Below are positions 47,498 to 59,125 of a DNA stretch of 64,000 nt, piece after piece. The DNA lies in the NCBI GenBank assembly GCA_022316685.1, contig JAKJHU010001568.1:1-64000 (forward strand), written 5' to 3'. Source of the DNA: Progne subis subis (taxonomy: Eukaryota; Chordata; Aves; Passeriformes; Hirundinidae). Every line of letters begins with the position of its first letter. Position 1 is the stretch's first letter. The notes under the pieces are model-generated. The model had not been told where the DNA came from. It worked only from the letters and a program-made list of their open reading frames with translations, and did not search any database. A program made the position numbers and the translations under genes.

Positions 47498-49239
47498 GCT
47501 CCCCACATCTCATGCAACACAAGCAGGTATCCTCACACCTCAGCCCTTTCCTGCCCTGCCCTGACCCACGGGGTTGTCCTGGGGCTGTGCAGAGCTCTTG
47601 GCAGCCACAGGTCACCTTGGAAAGCAGCAGCTTTTAAATCCAGCTCTCTGTGCTGGGGCAGGGTGCCTAGAGGCTCTGGAGTGCTTACAGCTAGCAGGAG
47701 GCAAGCAGGGAGAGTGAGCGGGACTTGCTGTTATTATTATTAATAATAATATTAATGAAAAAGCTCCCAAAGATCAAGGATTTTGAAATGAATTGTTCCT
47801 GGTTACAATATGCAGCATGAAAAGAGGCTGCCTAAGCCAGTAATGGAATTTGAGTCCCTTCCTTATTAAATTTATTTCGTTTCAGATCTTCAGCTTTTTT
47901 TCCCCATCTGTGCAAATTTTTGTAAATGTTTAGAAGAAGAATTAGAAAGGAAAGATTAAGGAAAGTAGGAGCAGCAGTGATCCAGCTGAGAAAGTAGTGT
48001 GGACAAGCAATAACTTCTGAGATACTGAAGTATTTTTGAATAAATATCCTTACATTTTTATGGCTTTTATAATTCGATGTTAAATACTCTTATGTCCAGA
48101 TCCAGCATTTCTTCTGCGTTTAAATCTCCCACTAACTTCAATGCCACCATATTCAAAGGACTCCATGTTCTCAGTGGGATTTTGGATTTGTGAGGAATGA
48201 AAAAGTTTATCTTTGTGAGTGTGTTGAACACCAAAAAAGATCAAATGATGGAAGATCTGCTCCAGTTTCTTGGTGTACTTTTTGGTACAATTCTGCATAA
48301 TAGCATGATTTACACATAGGTTTACATTGTTGGTATTTTGTTTATGCCACATTTTGAGCTGATAATTTAGAAACTTGGAGCATCTTTTGAAAGTATTACT
48401 TAAATAAAGTATTACTTATACAGATTGTCTGGTTCTTAGTGGGGAGTCAGTTTTTCCCCTCCAAGAAGAATGAGATAGTTTCAAAGTGTATCACAGTTAA
48501 TTGGTATTGTTTTGATCAAAAAGAGAGAGAGAGAGAGAGAGAAAACATGGGCTTTACTCTTCTGTGATTCTGTCCTTTCTCCTCCCCTGCCCTTTAGAAA
48601 TCATAGGAATAGTTACCAGGACAAAAGACACTTAGGTGTCTAGCTGACTCTTCATATCCATGATTAGCTGGCACATACTCAAAATAAGAGGAATTTTGCA
48701 CACATCCCAGCTCGGGTTTCTGTTCAGCGCAGTCTGAAAGGAGCCGGCTGCTGGGAATTTGCAGGTGGAAAGTGCCTGGGCTCCTCTGACAGGAAGTGTA
48801 GTGGGAGTGGAGCCTGTCCTGCCTTTGCCAAGTGAGTGGTGTTAAAGGGCTATTATAGTCCAAAATGTGAGCTGGTGTGGTGTCAATTCACCCTGAAAAT
48901 AAGGAGCTGCTGCAACCCTCGCTCAGCAGCCTCTTGTCCCTGCTGTGAATCTCACTGGGAATCTCTAAGTGACTATTCCTTTAAAAAAGGTGTCAAATAT
49001 TTTCCCATTAGCTGAAAAGAGCTGCCTGTTGGGTAAGTCGTGCTGAACTGCCTGTGTCCCTCCCTAATACAGCCTGTGTCCTAATTTCTCTGTTCAGCCC
49101 CTTACCAGCAGAGCTGTGTGCATAGGGCAAGATGCTCAATTCTGCCTGGGTGTTTGGGGTCAGCCGTGTCACCCTGGTTTTTCTGAGTTTTTTAAAGCCT
49201 TTGGATTGTTCATAAAATGGAGTCAGACCTTTTAGCTAC
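47498..49239. other. Intergenic with small simple repeats
   Basis: A 20-base perfect AT palindrome lies at 47732-47751 and a (GA)n run at about 48522-48543. No gene recognised. Confidence 0.5.
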
Positions 49240-49570
49240 TGTACAATATTAGGAGCAGTTTCTACCTTTTTCCCACATATGTAACATAAACAAATCCTTT
49301 GTTTTTCATTCCCTGTCCTTTGTTTGCATATTTCTAACCTGAAAACAATTGTAACTGACAGCTGGTCTGGCCATTGGGCTGGGAGGTGAAAACTCCAGAA
49401 ACCAATCCACAGCCAGACCCACAAATGTATAAAAAGTAAGAAATAAACAGGCAGAGGGCTCTCCGCCTTGTTCTCCGCCTTGGCTCAGCCTTGAGCTGGC
49501 TCGGAGGAACTCTCTGCCCTGCGAAAATCTCTTGACTCCGTGTGATTGCTTTGCGTATCCCAGTCACACA
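49240..49570 (+). repeat. Probable solo LTR
   Basis: CCAAT-like box near 49401, TATAAAAA at 49428-49435, AATAAA at 49442-49447, then a C/T-rich 'ctccgcc' segment ending near 'cagtcaca'. Promoter and polyadenylation elements are closely spaced, as in short-R retroviral LTRs. The start (a TG at 49240) is uncertain. Confidence 0.45.
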
Positions 49571-50103
49571 GCCATACCCAGGAGCTGCTTTCTCCAATGC
49601 TTTGTGCACTTGAGAAATTGGTTTCAGTGAACTTTTTCCTCAGTTCTAATTTTAATGCCTCTCATTTTGGGGAGGAGAAAATCCCCACCTTTCTTCCAGT
49701 TTGCCTTCTCTCCTCCTGTAGTCTGTGCTGCTCTCTCCAGCCTGCCCTGGTTGCTGGTGGTGTGTGGAGAGCTCTGGTGACCCTGCAGCTCATGGCAAAG
49801 AGGTGCTGGGAAGTTCTGCAGAGAAATTCCCCATCAGGAGTTCCAGCAGAGGATTTGATTGCCCCTAGGGGGTTCCTCTCCCGTGTCAGGTGAGGGAAGC
49901 CTGTGTGCAGCGGGTGTGATGAGCCTGTCGCTGTTAGGCTGGGCTGTGTGCTGTCCTCCTCCTTCGTACATTTGGTCATCAGTGTGAATCCCCCTGGGCC
50001 AAATCCACAAATGCCCAGGAGTGCCCAGAAATGTGAGGATTGAATTAGAACCTTCAGAAAATGTAAAATACATAAATACACACATAAAGACGTGAGGTAG
50101 ACA

Positions 50104-50640
50104 TGTGAGCTAGCAAGAGAAGCCCTTGTGGCCTAGTTTAAAGTTCAGTAGCTTTGCCTTTTGCAAAGATAAACTCTAGGCATAACAAAAATAATGTAGC
50201 CTTGCTAAAACGTTCCTAGATAGAACAGATCAAGTTATATGCGTAGAATTTGTGTAAGAATTTACAAATATTGCCGCACATCAATCTTAACTTTGGACTG
50301 GCTCAGCAAGATTGTAGAAAATTCGTGTAGGTACCTGATTGGCTAAAAATAGAATAAAAATGCACTACTTTGAGAGTGCTATGAGGCTCACAAAATGTCA
50401 CAAATGCTGCTGTTGTTGCTACTGCTGCAGCTACTCCTGATAATATGCTCACGATTAAGAGTGCTGTGGCTGCTGCTTCTGCTTGGGACTGAGGAACTTT
50501 ATTTTAGAAGGCTTTTGCATACTTCTGTGGACTCTAATGGCTTTGCCTTCAGGGGACTGATTAAGCCATGCAATAAAGGACTTTGCTTTTACAACTACCC
50601 ATTGCCATAGTCTTCAATGAAGAGCCCCAAAACCTTGACA
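50104..50640 (+). repeat. Probable solo LTR
   Basis: TG start (TGTGAGCTAGC) and CCTTGACA end about 537 bases apart. It has an AT-rich U3, an 'agaataaaaat' TATA-like element near 50350, a CTG/TTG-rich segment and AATAAA at 50572-50577. No target duplication detected. Confidence 0.5.
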
Positions 50641-51985
50641 CTTATATTCGTGGCATGCTGGGAAACTCATTAATAAACCATTAATAAACCGTCTTGTGAT
50701 TGTCATCAACCTGCACAGGAACAGACCAGACTTGGGCAGGGTCCCCATGGCAAGTTAGCAGGTGCCATCCAACAGTATTGAATGGAATGTTTCAAAATGA
50801 CTTTTTAATAACATCAGCAGTTTGGGATATTTGATTTAATTAATCTGCTAATATTCTAGAAGCCTGGAATGTTTTTTGTGATAAAGGGGATTAAATTTTT
50901 TTCAGTTTTAACACTAGTAGAAGTTAACAAAACAGTTAATAAAATTACCCAGCTTAGAAAAAGCTTTGACTCTGTAAACTATTATTTGTATAACTTCCTC
51001 TTTGTACTTGTTGCTGAAGTGCATTTGTTGCTTTTTAGTTTTCTTGCCCAATGAGAAATCCATTTTATTATGTTGGCACGGTGTTTTAAACCACTGTGCA
51101 ATTTCTATTTTATTATTTAAAAGTGGAACAGCCTTAGAATCTTCTTCAGGGTAAAAAAATCAGTTAATAGAGAAAAGGCAGATGGAGAAAAAGAAAAGCT
51201 TGGCAGGGAGTGGGGAGATGGGAGACCTTTCAGGGAAGCCTGTTGAGCATGTTTGAGAAGGAATCTGTGCATGCATGGCCTTGTTCCGTTTGTCCTTTGG
51301 ATCCATGTGGTTCATAGCCTTCATGTGAACCTCAATGACATTTAACGTATAATAAGAAATTATTTTGCTGGTCTCACTTGGGGATATGAATTTATTACTA
51401 GACTCAGATCTATTTCTTTTCTTCTTTTGTAAGGCTTTTTGGGACGAGAGTCTCTTCCTACCAAAACTGAAGAATTAAGGCAGAATTATTTTCTTCTTTT
51501 CTGTTTTGCCATAGGTAGGTAATAATAACAGCAAAAGAAAATAGGACAGTAAATAGGAGTAAATTCCACACAGTGAGAAAACTGAAGATGGTGAAGGACT
51601 TGCCCTTTGTAAAGTAAAACTTATATTGTACTCGGAGTTTTTTGTTTGTTTCATATAATTATAAGAAACTAGTGTGGATGCTTTTCTTCTAATTGATAAC
51701 TTTAAATCACAGTTCTTAGTATATGTGATAATCAGCTGAATTTGCATTTCTGAACTTGCAGTACAGTTTTGCAAGAGTCCTTAAAGAATCTGTTCGTTCT
51801 GCTCCTCACTGTTCCTGGTAAGCATAGGATTGCAGAATTAATATTCCAGTGCTGCTTATACCTGGTGATTGCAGAACAATTAAACCATTACAAACCCTTT
51901 TTTTTTTTTTTTTTCTTGTGAAAATTTGTGATAAGAGTTTACTAACATCCGTAGAGTAACTTTCAGTGTAATTCTTTGTTCTTGT
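50641..51985. other. Intergenic up to the provirus insertion site
   Basis: AT-rich; a T run lies at about 51898-51914. No gene recognised. Confidence 0.5.
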
Positions 51986-52654
51986 TGTTGAGGGTTAAGT
52001 TCTCCTGTAGAATTTTTCCCCCCCTTGAGTTGCTAGGTTTTTAAGTAGGGGTAGTTAAGCGGTGCTTAACCTGACAAAAGAAGTTGATCACTTGGTTTTG
52101 GGGGAGGGAGGAGGCTCCCAGGGAACTAAGGAGTGGGCTCACTTCTCTCGGTCTTCCCGGGGAGGACGGTCGGGCTACGGAGTAGCTGCCTGGAGTCCAC
52201 AGCTAGCGGAGAGTCTGGTCCTGGGAATTCGATCATCTGTTGGAGTGCCCAGGAATTCGGAGTTTCTTCGTTACCCTGCTGGATTTTGGGTCAGCCCGGG
52301 TCCACGCTGCGGGTTCTCCGGCGCTGCCCACTTTGCCTGACGGGCACCCCTGCCTGCCTGCTGAGGACAATCCATCGCTTCCAGCTTGCAGCCATCAGCG
52401 ACGGACTTTGCCACCGTTTGCCCTCGGGGTTCTTGGTTCTGTTTTACTGTTATTATAAGTGCTGTTGTTGTTTGTCTGTCCTGTTATATTTACTAGTAAA
52501 GGACTGTTATTCCTTTTCCCTATAGCTCTGACCGAAAAGTTTTTTTTTAATCTTCCAAATTATAATAACACGGAGGGAAGGATTTAAATTCCTCATTTTC
52601 CTGGAGAGGCCTGCCTCTCCTTAGCAGACAACTGTCTTTTTTCAAACCGAGACA
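51986..52654 (+). repeat. 5' LTR of ERV copy 2
   Basis: 669 bases from TGTTGAGGG to GACA. It contains a GC-rich middle and an AT-rich end; no canonical AATAAA was noticed. The end part resembles the minus-strand LTR at 6589. Confidence 0.95.
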
Positions 52655-52659
52655 GAATT

Positions 52660-52677
52660 TGGCGCCCAACATGGGGC
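52660..52677 (+). other. Primer binding site, tRNA-Lys type
   Basis: TGGCGCCCAACATGGGGC, five bases after the LTR. It differs at one position from the Lys-1,2 site found in many retroviruses. ERV-L elements are named for a Leu site, so a Lys-type site is a departure from the mammalian type. Confidence 0.85.
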
Positions 52678-52716
52678 TCGAGGGGCATTGAGAGAAAAAG
52701 GAATAACAGTTCTTAA

Positions 52717-53257
52717 GTGCCTACATTGTTGTGTACTGGACATCATGTGGTCTGCCTTTGTCTGGTTCGGGTGGCATGTGGGTGTGGCCGTATTCCTCCC
52801 ATTTGCAGGCCTTTTCTAAACATGGGCCCTGTAACTAAGGTTGCTGTGGCTGTCATCCAGTTTGCTATATGGGTTAACGAAGTGAGGAAATCGTGGATTT
52901 TTAATTTTCTCTGGAAGGCAGGCACATGGATTCAGGGCTACCATACACTGACTGTGTGTTTTTGGGTTATTTTAAGAACGGTACATACTGTGAGGAAATG
53001 ACACCAGGGGAAACCTTTTCCCAACCCTTCACCCAGCTCTTTGGGCCTACCCCACCAGTCTTTGAAGGGTTCAAATCTTTGAATGTTAATGACATCATAC
53101 AGTGGCTGGTGTTGCTGGTATGCCTGTTCTGTGTAGCATTTAGAGATAAGGGGAGACTGGACTGGGTAACCACCCTGATACCTCCCCTAGAGAATAAGGA
53201 TACTGCCCCACAGCCTGAGCCTGCCCCACAGCCTGCCTCAGGAATAAACCACCCAGA
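52717..53257 (+). pseudogene. Leader region of ERV copy 2 with hydrophobic frames
   Basis: Two overlapping frames (52717-53001 and 52926-53264) precede gag. Together they show three hydrophobic stretches, for example YHTLTVCFWVILRTV and IIQWLVLLVCLFCVAF, followed by a Pro/Gln-rich tail. ERV copy 1 has nothing similar in the part retained. It may be a broken leader or extended gag N-terminus; no family recognised. Confidence 0.4.
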
Positions 53258-54520
53258 TTGGTGAAGGAGATAGGTGAGATGCTGAGGGAGTACCTTTCCC
53301 CTGTAGTAGCCTCATTAGCCCCAGCTGCTGGGAAACCCTCCCCCTGCCCCGACAAAGGAGAGTCTGATGGTGCAGCAGCGGAACCCACAGACGTTACAAC
53401 CGTCCAGGTTCCAGCTGAACCACAGGGGCAGCCACAGCCAGCAGCAGTGGCCCCTGTGGAAACAAAGAAGTACAAGGTGAAATCAGAGCACCCAGGCAAC
53501 AAGGATAAGAAAGGAGGGCCCTCACAACCCGCGGGGGACTCAGAGGTTGAGATCATCACCGAGTCCCTGACATATGAAAGTCTCCGTAATCTGCAAAAAG
53601 ATCTTGCACGACGGGGACGTGAGGCTTATACAGCCTGGTTAGTTCGGGTCTGGGACCTTATAGGAACAGGCGTGCAGCTAGATAGTAGTGAGGCAAGGAA
53701 TTTGGGACCCTTGACCCAGGACTCAGGTGTGAATCAGGTATTCGTAAGGGAGCCAGGGCCCCTTTCCCTTTGGGAGCGGCTTTTAATGAGTGTAAGGGAG
53801 AGGTTTGTCCACAGAGACAGAATGCAGGAGCACCATCACAGAATGCGCTGGAAGACCCTTGAGGAAGGGATCCAACAGCTGAGAGAAGTGGCAGTATTGG
53901 AGGTACTCTTTGGGAGGGGTGGACAGCATGATAATGACCCCGACAAAGTCAGGTGCACAGGGCAAATGCTGTGGAACCTGGCAACTCTAGGACCATCTCA
54001 ATACGCCACATTCATTGCAACAATTAATGCCGATAACAACCGAGAGACAGTGGGTTCTGTGGCCAACAAGCTTAGAAATTATGAGAGCATGATCAGTGGC
54101 CCAATGCAGGCTCAGGTCTCTGCCATGGTTAAGGAACTCAGAGAGGAGATGAGGGAGGGAGGGAGGAGATGAGGAGGAACAGTTCCTGTGTGGCACCGGT
54201 GCGAGTTACAGGCCCCAGAGTCAGAGCTCAACGGCCCCCAGCTAGAGAGAGAGGGTACCCCACGAGCTGACCTGTGGTTCTTTCTGAGTGACCATGGGGA
54301 AGACATGGGAAGGTGGCATGGGAAACCCACTTCTGCCCTGGCAGCACGGGTGCGTGAGCTCAAGGAGAGAAACACTAACCGAGGGGGTTCCACTAAGATG
54401 AAGGTAGCCTCAACCTCACATGACCAAGCTGCCAGGTATTATAGAAGTGAGGATATGTCAGATCCCTGTGAAGGAACCTCTACCATGTATGCCCAGGAAG
54501 GGAGTAATGACCAGTGCTAG
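53258..54520 (+). pseudogene. gag: gag of ERV copy 2
   Basis: The first ATG is at 53279. The order is a Pro/Ala-rich, lightly charged N-terminal part (matrix/linker), then a capsid-like helical part (about 53570-54160) that aligns with copy 1, then a C-terminal tail to the amber codon at 54518-54520. A TGA at 54170-54172 cuts the frame; the corresponding place in copy 1 is open, so this is a mutation, not the natural end. No zinc knuckle or clear major homology region was seen. Gag should form the virus-like core. Confidence 0.8.
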
Positions 54521-54553
54521 AGGGGCCCTGCCTCTAGCCAGGGAGAGGCACGG
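54518..54553 (+). promoter_or_regulatory. gag-pol readthrough signal: UAG plus hairpin
   Basis: TAG at 54518-54520 lies in the same frame as both gag and pro-pol. It is followed by a G-rich spacer, then a stem GCCTCT (54530-54535) / AGAGGC (54544-54549) with loop AGCCAGGG. Below that, CCCT pairs with A and GGG across one bulged C. The layout resembles gammaretroviral amber readthrough, in which a structure sits a few bases after the stop. ERV copy 1 conserves the codon and both stems. Confidence 0.6.
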
Positions 54554-57500
54554 GAAAACCGGATCTATTGGACGGTGTGGATTCGATGGCCTGGCACATC
54601 AGAGCCACAGAAATACGAAGCTTTAGTTGATACTGGTTCGCAGTGTACACTGATACCATCGGAATATGTGGGGACAGAACCTATTTCCATTGCCGGGGTG
54701 ACGGGGGGATCACAGGAATTGACTCTGTTAGAAGCTGAGGTGAGCCTGACCGGGAAGGAGTGGCAGAAACATCCAATTGTGACTGGCTCAGGGGCCCCGT
54801 GTATTTTGGGCATAGACTTCCTCCGGAATGGTTATTACAAAGACTCTAAAGGACTCAGGTGGGCTTTTGGAATAGCAGCTGTGGAGGCAGAGGGCATTAA
54901 GAAATTGAATAGCTTGCCTGGACTGTCGGAGAACCCATCTGCAGTAGGACTCCTAAAGGTAGAAGAGCAACGAGTTCCAGTTGCCACCTCGACGGTGCAC
55001 CGCCGACAGTATCGGACAAATCGAGATGCCGTGATCCCCATCCACAAGATGATCCGTGAGCTGGAGAGCCAAGGGGTGGTCAGCAAAACCCACTCACCCT
55101 TCAACAGCCCCATCTGGCCTGTGCGCAAGTCTGACGGAGAATGGAGATTGACTGTGGACTACCGTGCCTTGAACGAAGTGACTCCACCATTGAGCTGCTG
55201 TGCCGGACATGCTGGAACTCCAGTACGAGCTGGAGTCCAAGGCAGCAAAATGGTACGCCACCATTGACATTGCTAACGCATTTTTCTCCATTCCTCTGGC
55301 TGCAGAATGCAGGCCTCAGTTTGCTTTCACCTGGAGGGGCGTGCAGTACACCTGGAACCGACTGCCCCAGGGGTGGAAACACAGCCCCACCATCTGCCAT
55401 GGACTGATCCAGGCTGCACTGGAAAAGGGTGAGGCTCCGGAGCACCTACAGTATATCGATGACATCATTGTGTGGGGGAACACGGCAATGGAAGTGTTTG
55501 AGAAAGGAGAGAAGATCATCCAAATTCTCCTGAAAGCTGGTTTTGCCATCAAGCAGAGCAAGGTCAAGGGACCTGCCCGAGAGATCCAGTTCCTGGGAGT
55601 AAAGTGGCAAGATGGACGGCGGCAGATTCCCACTGAGGTCATCAATAAGATCACGCAATGTCCCCACCAGCAAGAAGGAAACACAAGCTTTCCTAGGCGC
55701 CATAGGTTTCTGGAGGATGCACATTCCTGAGTACAGCCAGATTGTGAGCCCTCTCTACCTGGTCACCCGCAAGAAGAACGATTTCCACTGGGGCCCTGAA
55801 CAGCAACAAGCCTTTGCCCAGATCAAGCAGGAGATCGCTCATGCAGTAGCCCTTGGCCCAGTCAGGACGGGACCAGATGTGAAGAACGTGCTCTACTCAG
55901 CAGCCGGGAACAATGGCCTGTCCTGGAGCCTTTGGCAGAAGGTGCCTGGGGAGACTGGGGCCGACCACTGGGATTCTGGAGCCGAAGCTACAGAGGGTCC
56001 GAAGCCAACTACACTCCAACAGAGAAGGAAATCTTGGCCGCCTATGAAGGAGTTCAAGCTGCCTCAGAGGTGATTGGCACAGAAGCACAACTCCTGCTGG
56101 CACCTCGACTACCGGTGCTGGGGTGGATGTTTAAAGGAAAGGTTCCCTCCACTCATCACCACCGACGCCACGTGGAGCAAATGGATTGCCCTCATCACTC
56201 AGCGTGCCCGCATTGGAAACCCAAATCGCCCTGGGATTTTGGAGATAATTACAAACTGGCCGGAAGGTGAGAACTTTGGTCTCACAGATGAAGAGGAGCA
56301 GGAACAAGTGACACGTGCAGAAGAGGGTCCACCATACAACCAACTACCAGCAGAAGAAACACGCTATGCTCTTTTCACTGATGGATCCTGCCGCATCGTA
56401 GGGATGAACCGGAAGTGGAAAGCAGCTGTATGGAGCCCCACACGACAGGTTGCAGAAGCCACTGAAGGAGAAGGTGGGTCAAGCCAACTTGCTGAACTCA
56501 AAGCTGTTCAACTGGCCCTGGACATTGCTGAAAGAGAGAAGTGGCCAAAGCTCTACCTCTACACTGATTCGTGGATGGTGGCCAATGCTCTGTGGGGTTG
56601 GCTGGACAGGTGGAAAAAGGCCAATTGGCAGCGTAGAGGAAAGCCAATCTGGGCTGCAGATGAGTGGAAGGACATTGCCACGGGTAGAGAAGCTACCTGT
56701 CAAAGTCCGTCATGTAGATGCCCATGTCCCCAAGAGTCGGGCTAATGAGGAGCACCGAAACAACGAGCAGGTAGATCAAGCTGCAAAGATAGAGGTGTCA
56801 AAGATAGACTTAGATTGGGAACACAAGGGAGAGTTGTTCCTAGCTCGATGGGCCCATGATGCCTCAGGCCATCAGGGCAGAGATGCCACCTATAAGTGGG
56901 CACGAGACCGAGGGGTGGATCTAACCATGGACAGTATTTCTCAGGTTATCCATGACTGTGAGACGTGTGCTGCCATCAAACAGGCCAAGCGGGTGAAGCC
57001 CCTATGGTATGGCGGGCGATGGTCCAAGTATAAGTACGGGGAAGCCTGGCAGATTGACTACATCACCCTTCCCCAAACCCGCCAAGGCAAGCGCTATGTG
57101 CTGACCATGGTGGAAGCCACCACTGGATGGTTGGAGACCTACCCTGTGCCTCACGCTACTGCCCGGAACACCATCCTGGGCCTTGAAAAGCAAATCCTGT
57201 GGAGACATGGTACCCCTGAGAGGATTGAGTCAGACAACGGGACTCATTTCAAGAACAGCCTTATAAACACCTGGGCTAGAGAACATGGCATTGAGTGGGT
57301 GTACCATATCCTTATCATGCGCCAGCAGCCGGGAAAGTTGAACGGTGCAATGGCCTGCTTAAAACCACTTTGAAGGCACTGGGTGGGGGGACTTTCAAGA
57401 ACTGGGAGATTAATTTAGCAAAGGCCACCTGGTTAGTGAACACTCGAGGTTCCACCAACCGAGCAGGCCCTGCCCAGTCTGAGCCCCTGAGAACAAGAGA

Positions 57501-57690
57501 TGGAGATAAGGTTCCAGTGGTACACATGAGAGGAATGCTGGGAAAAACTGTCTGGATTAATTCTGCCTCCAGCAAAGACAATCCCGCTCGTGGGGTTGTT
57601 TTTGCTCAGGGACCTGGCTGCACATGGTGGGTGATGCAAAAGGATGGAGAGACCCGCTGCATACCTCAAGGGGACCTTGTTTTTCGGTGA
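54521..57690 (+). pseudogene. pol: pro-pol of ERV copy 2 (protease, RT, RNase H, integrase)
   Basis: Protease with DTG at 54629-54637. Reverse transcriptase about 55060-55640 with LPQGWKHSP and YIDD at 55452-55463. Connection domain, then RNase H near 56350-56720 (TDGSCR, ELKA, YTDS). Integrase from about 56760 with an HHCC zinc module and catalytic Asp at 57056-57058, Asp at 57233-57235 and Glu at 57340-57342, ending at 57690. Catalytic residues survive, but the frame shifts near 55190 (2 bases fewer than copy 1), 55670, 55960, 56155, 56685 and 57325. The inactivation therefore comes from indels rather than motif loss. Confidence 0.9.
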
Positions 57691-57764
57691 ATACTGTGAC
57701 TGTGTCTGTATTTATTTCACATGTATATATATGTATATTATTTAAAGGTTTAAATTCAATATAA

Positions 57765-57797
57765 TACGTTAGGGTGGGAAAAATTCGGGGTGGATAA
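57765..57797 (+). other. Candidate polypurine tract of ERV copy 2
   Basis: Purine-rich 'agggtgggaaaaa' and 'ggggtggataa' blocks directly precede the 3' LTR. Confidence 0.5.
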
Positions 57798-58470
57798 TGT
57801 TGAGGGTTAAGTTCTCCTGTAGAATTTTTCCCCCCCCTTGAGTTGCTAGATTTTTAAGTAGGGGTAGTTAAGCGGTGCTTAACCTGACAAAAGAAGTTGA
57901 TCACTTAGTTTTGGGGGGGAGGAGGCTCCCAGGAGAACTAAGGAGTGGGCTCACTTCTCTCAGTCTTCCCGGGGAGGACAGATCGGGCTACGGAGTAGCT
58001 GCCTGGAGTCCACAGCTACGGAGGAGTTTGGTCCTGGGAATTCATCATCTGTTGGAGTGCCCAGGAATTCGGAGTTTCTTCGTTACCCTGCTGGATTTTG
58101 GGTCAGCCCGGGTCCACCGCTGCGGGTTCTCCGGCGCTGCCCACTCCATCTGCCAGGGCACCCCCTGCCTGCCTGCTGAGGACAGATCCATCGCTTCCAG
58201 CTTGCAGCCATCAGCGACGGACTTTGCCACAGTTTGCCCTCGGGGTTCTTGGTTCTGTTTTACTGTTATTATAAGTGCTGTTGTTGTTTGTCTGTCCTGT
58301 TATATTTACTAGTAAAGGACTGTTATTCCTTTTCCCTATAGCTCTGACCGAAAAGTTTCTCTTTTAATCTTCCAAATTATAATAACACGGAGGGAAGGAT
58401 TTAAATTCCTCATTTTCCTGGAGAGGCCTGCCTCTCCTTAGCAGACAACTGTCTTTTTTCAAACCGGACA
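57798..58470 (+). repeat. 3' LTR of ERV copy 2
   Basis: 673 bases with the same termini as the 5' LTR. Differences include several 1-3 base indels around 57915-58170. Confidence 0.95.
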
Positions 58471-58475
58471 CTTGT
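58471..58475 (+). repeat. Target-site duplication CTTGT (with 51981-51985)
   Basis: Identical five bases on both sides of the provirus, confirming its ends and a 5-base staggered integration. Confidence 0.85.
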
Positions 58476-58959
58476 CACTCCTAATCTGCTTCTAGAATGG
58501 CACTGGAAAACAAGTAGCATTTGAAATCCACCTCTGCGCCAGCTCACGTGAAGGTGATGTAATTAAATTATGGCTAATAATAAATGACCCTGACCTGACT
58601 AAGGAACACATTGATCTGGACTACTTAAAAGCAGCTAACAACAAAAAAATCTTTAGAAGCAAATGCCTCTGAAGATCGCCAGGAGGCAAAAGAAACTCCC
58701 CAGGGCTGCAGCTTTTCATGGTGTACAGCATGTTTGATCACTGATCTGTGCCGGTTGGTGTGATGTGGATTTATAAATCCTAATGGAACTACTTCCATTC
58801 CCCTTTGGTGCAGATAATGACCCCTGGGATACTTAAAGAAAAGTCACTTAAAAAGAGGGTTTGATTAAGGTACACAAAATAGGTCTTCAGTGGGTGCAAA
58901 CAGAAATACAGGAGATTCTATTTAATCCTAAGAAAAAGCTATTTTACTGTAAGAGGGTG

Positions 58960-59125
58960 ATCAAACACTGGAGGAACAGGTTGTCTGAAAGGGACATCCT
59001 TGGAGATACTTAAAAACCCAACAAGACACAGTGTTGAGCATGATGTAGGCTTGAGCAGGGGGATTGGACAAGTGATCTCCAGAGGTGCCTTCCAACCTCA
59101 GTGATTCTGTTCTGTGAAATAATGG
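58960..59125 (+). mobile_element. CR1 LINE 3' end
   Basis: 'ggaggaacaggttgtctgaa', 'tccttggagatacttaaaaaccc', 'gcttgagcagggggattggac' and 'gatctccagaggtgccttcc', ending 'cagtgattctgttctgtga': the typical CR1 terminus. Confidence 0.9.

Larger units (their letters stand above)
51986..58470 (+). mobile_element. ERV copy 2: full-length class III (ERV-L-like) provirus, no env
   Basis: Complete element of about 6.5 kb: 5' LTR, tRNA-Lys-type primer site, gag, pro-pol, a purine-rich tract, 3' LTR. It is flanked by the 5-base target duplication CTTGT (51981-51985 and 58471-58475). A 5-base duplication, RT and integrase of ERV-L character (LPQGWKHSPTICHG, YIDD) and the absence of env (only 107 bases separate pol from the 3' LTR) all point to the class III group. 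The coding region carries a gag nonsense codon and about six frameshifts in pol, so it cannot make its proteins. The LTRs differ at roughly twenty positions by eye, mostly small indels and transitions, implying an insertion some millions of years old. Confidence 0.95.

Noticed and set aside
47732..47751. 20-base perfect AT palindrome as an origin or cruciform site
   Set aside because: It is simply a TTA/TAA simple repeat switching phase; nothing else suggests function.
57690..57797. Possible env in ERV copy 2
   Set aside because: Only 107 bases separate the end of pol from the 3' LTR; no room for env.
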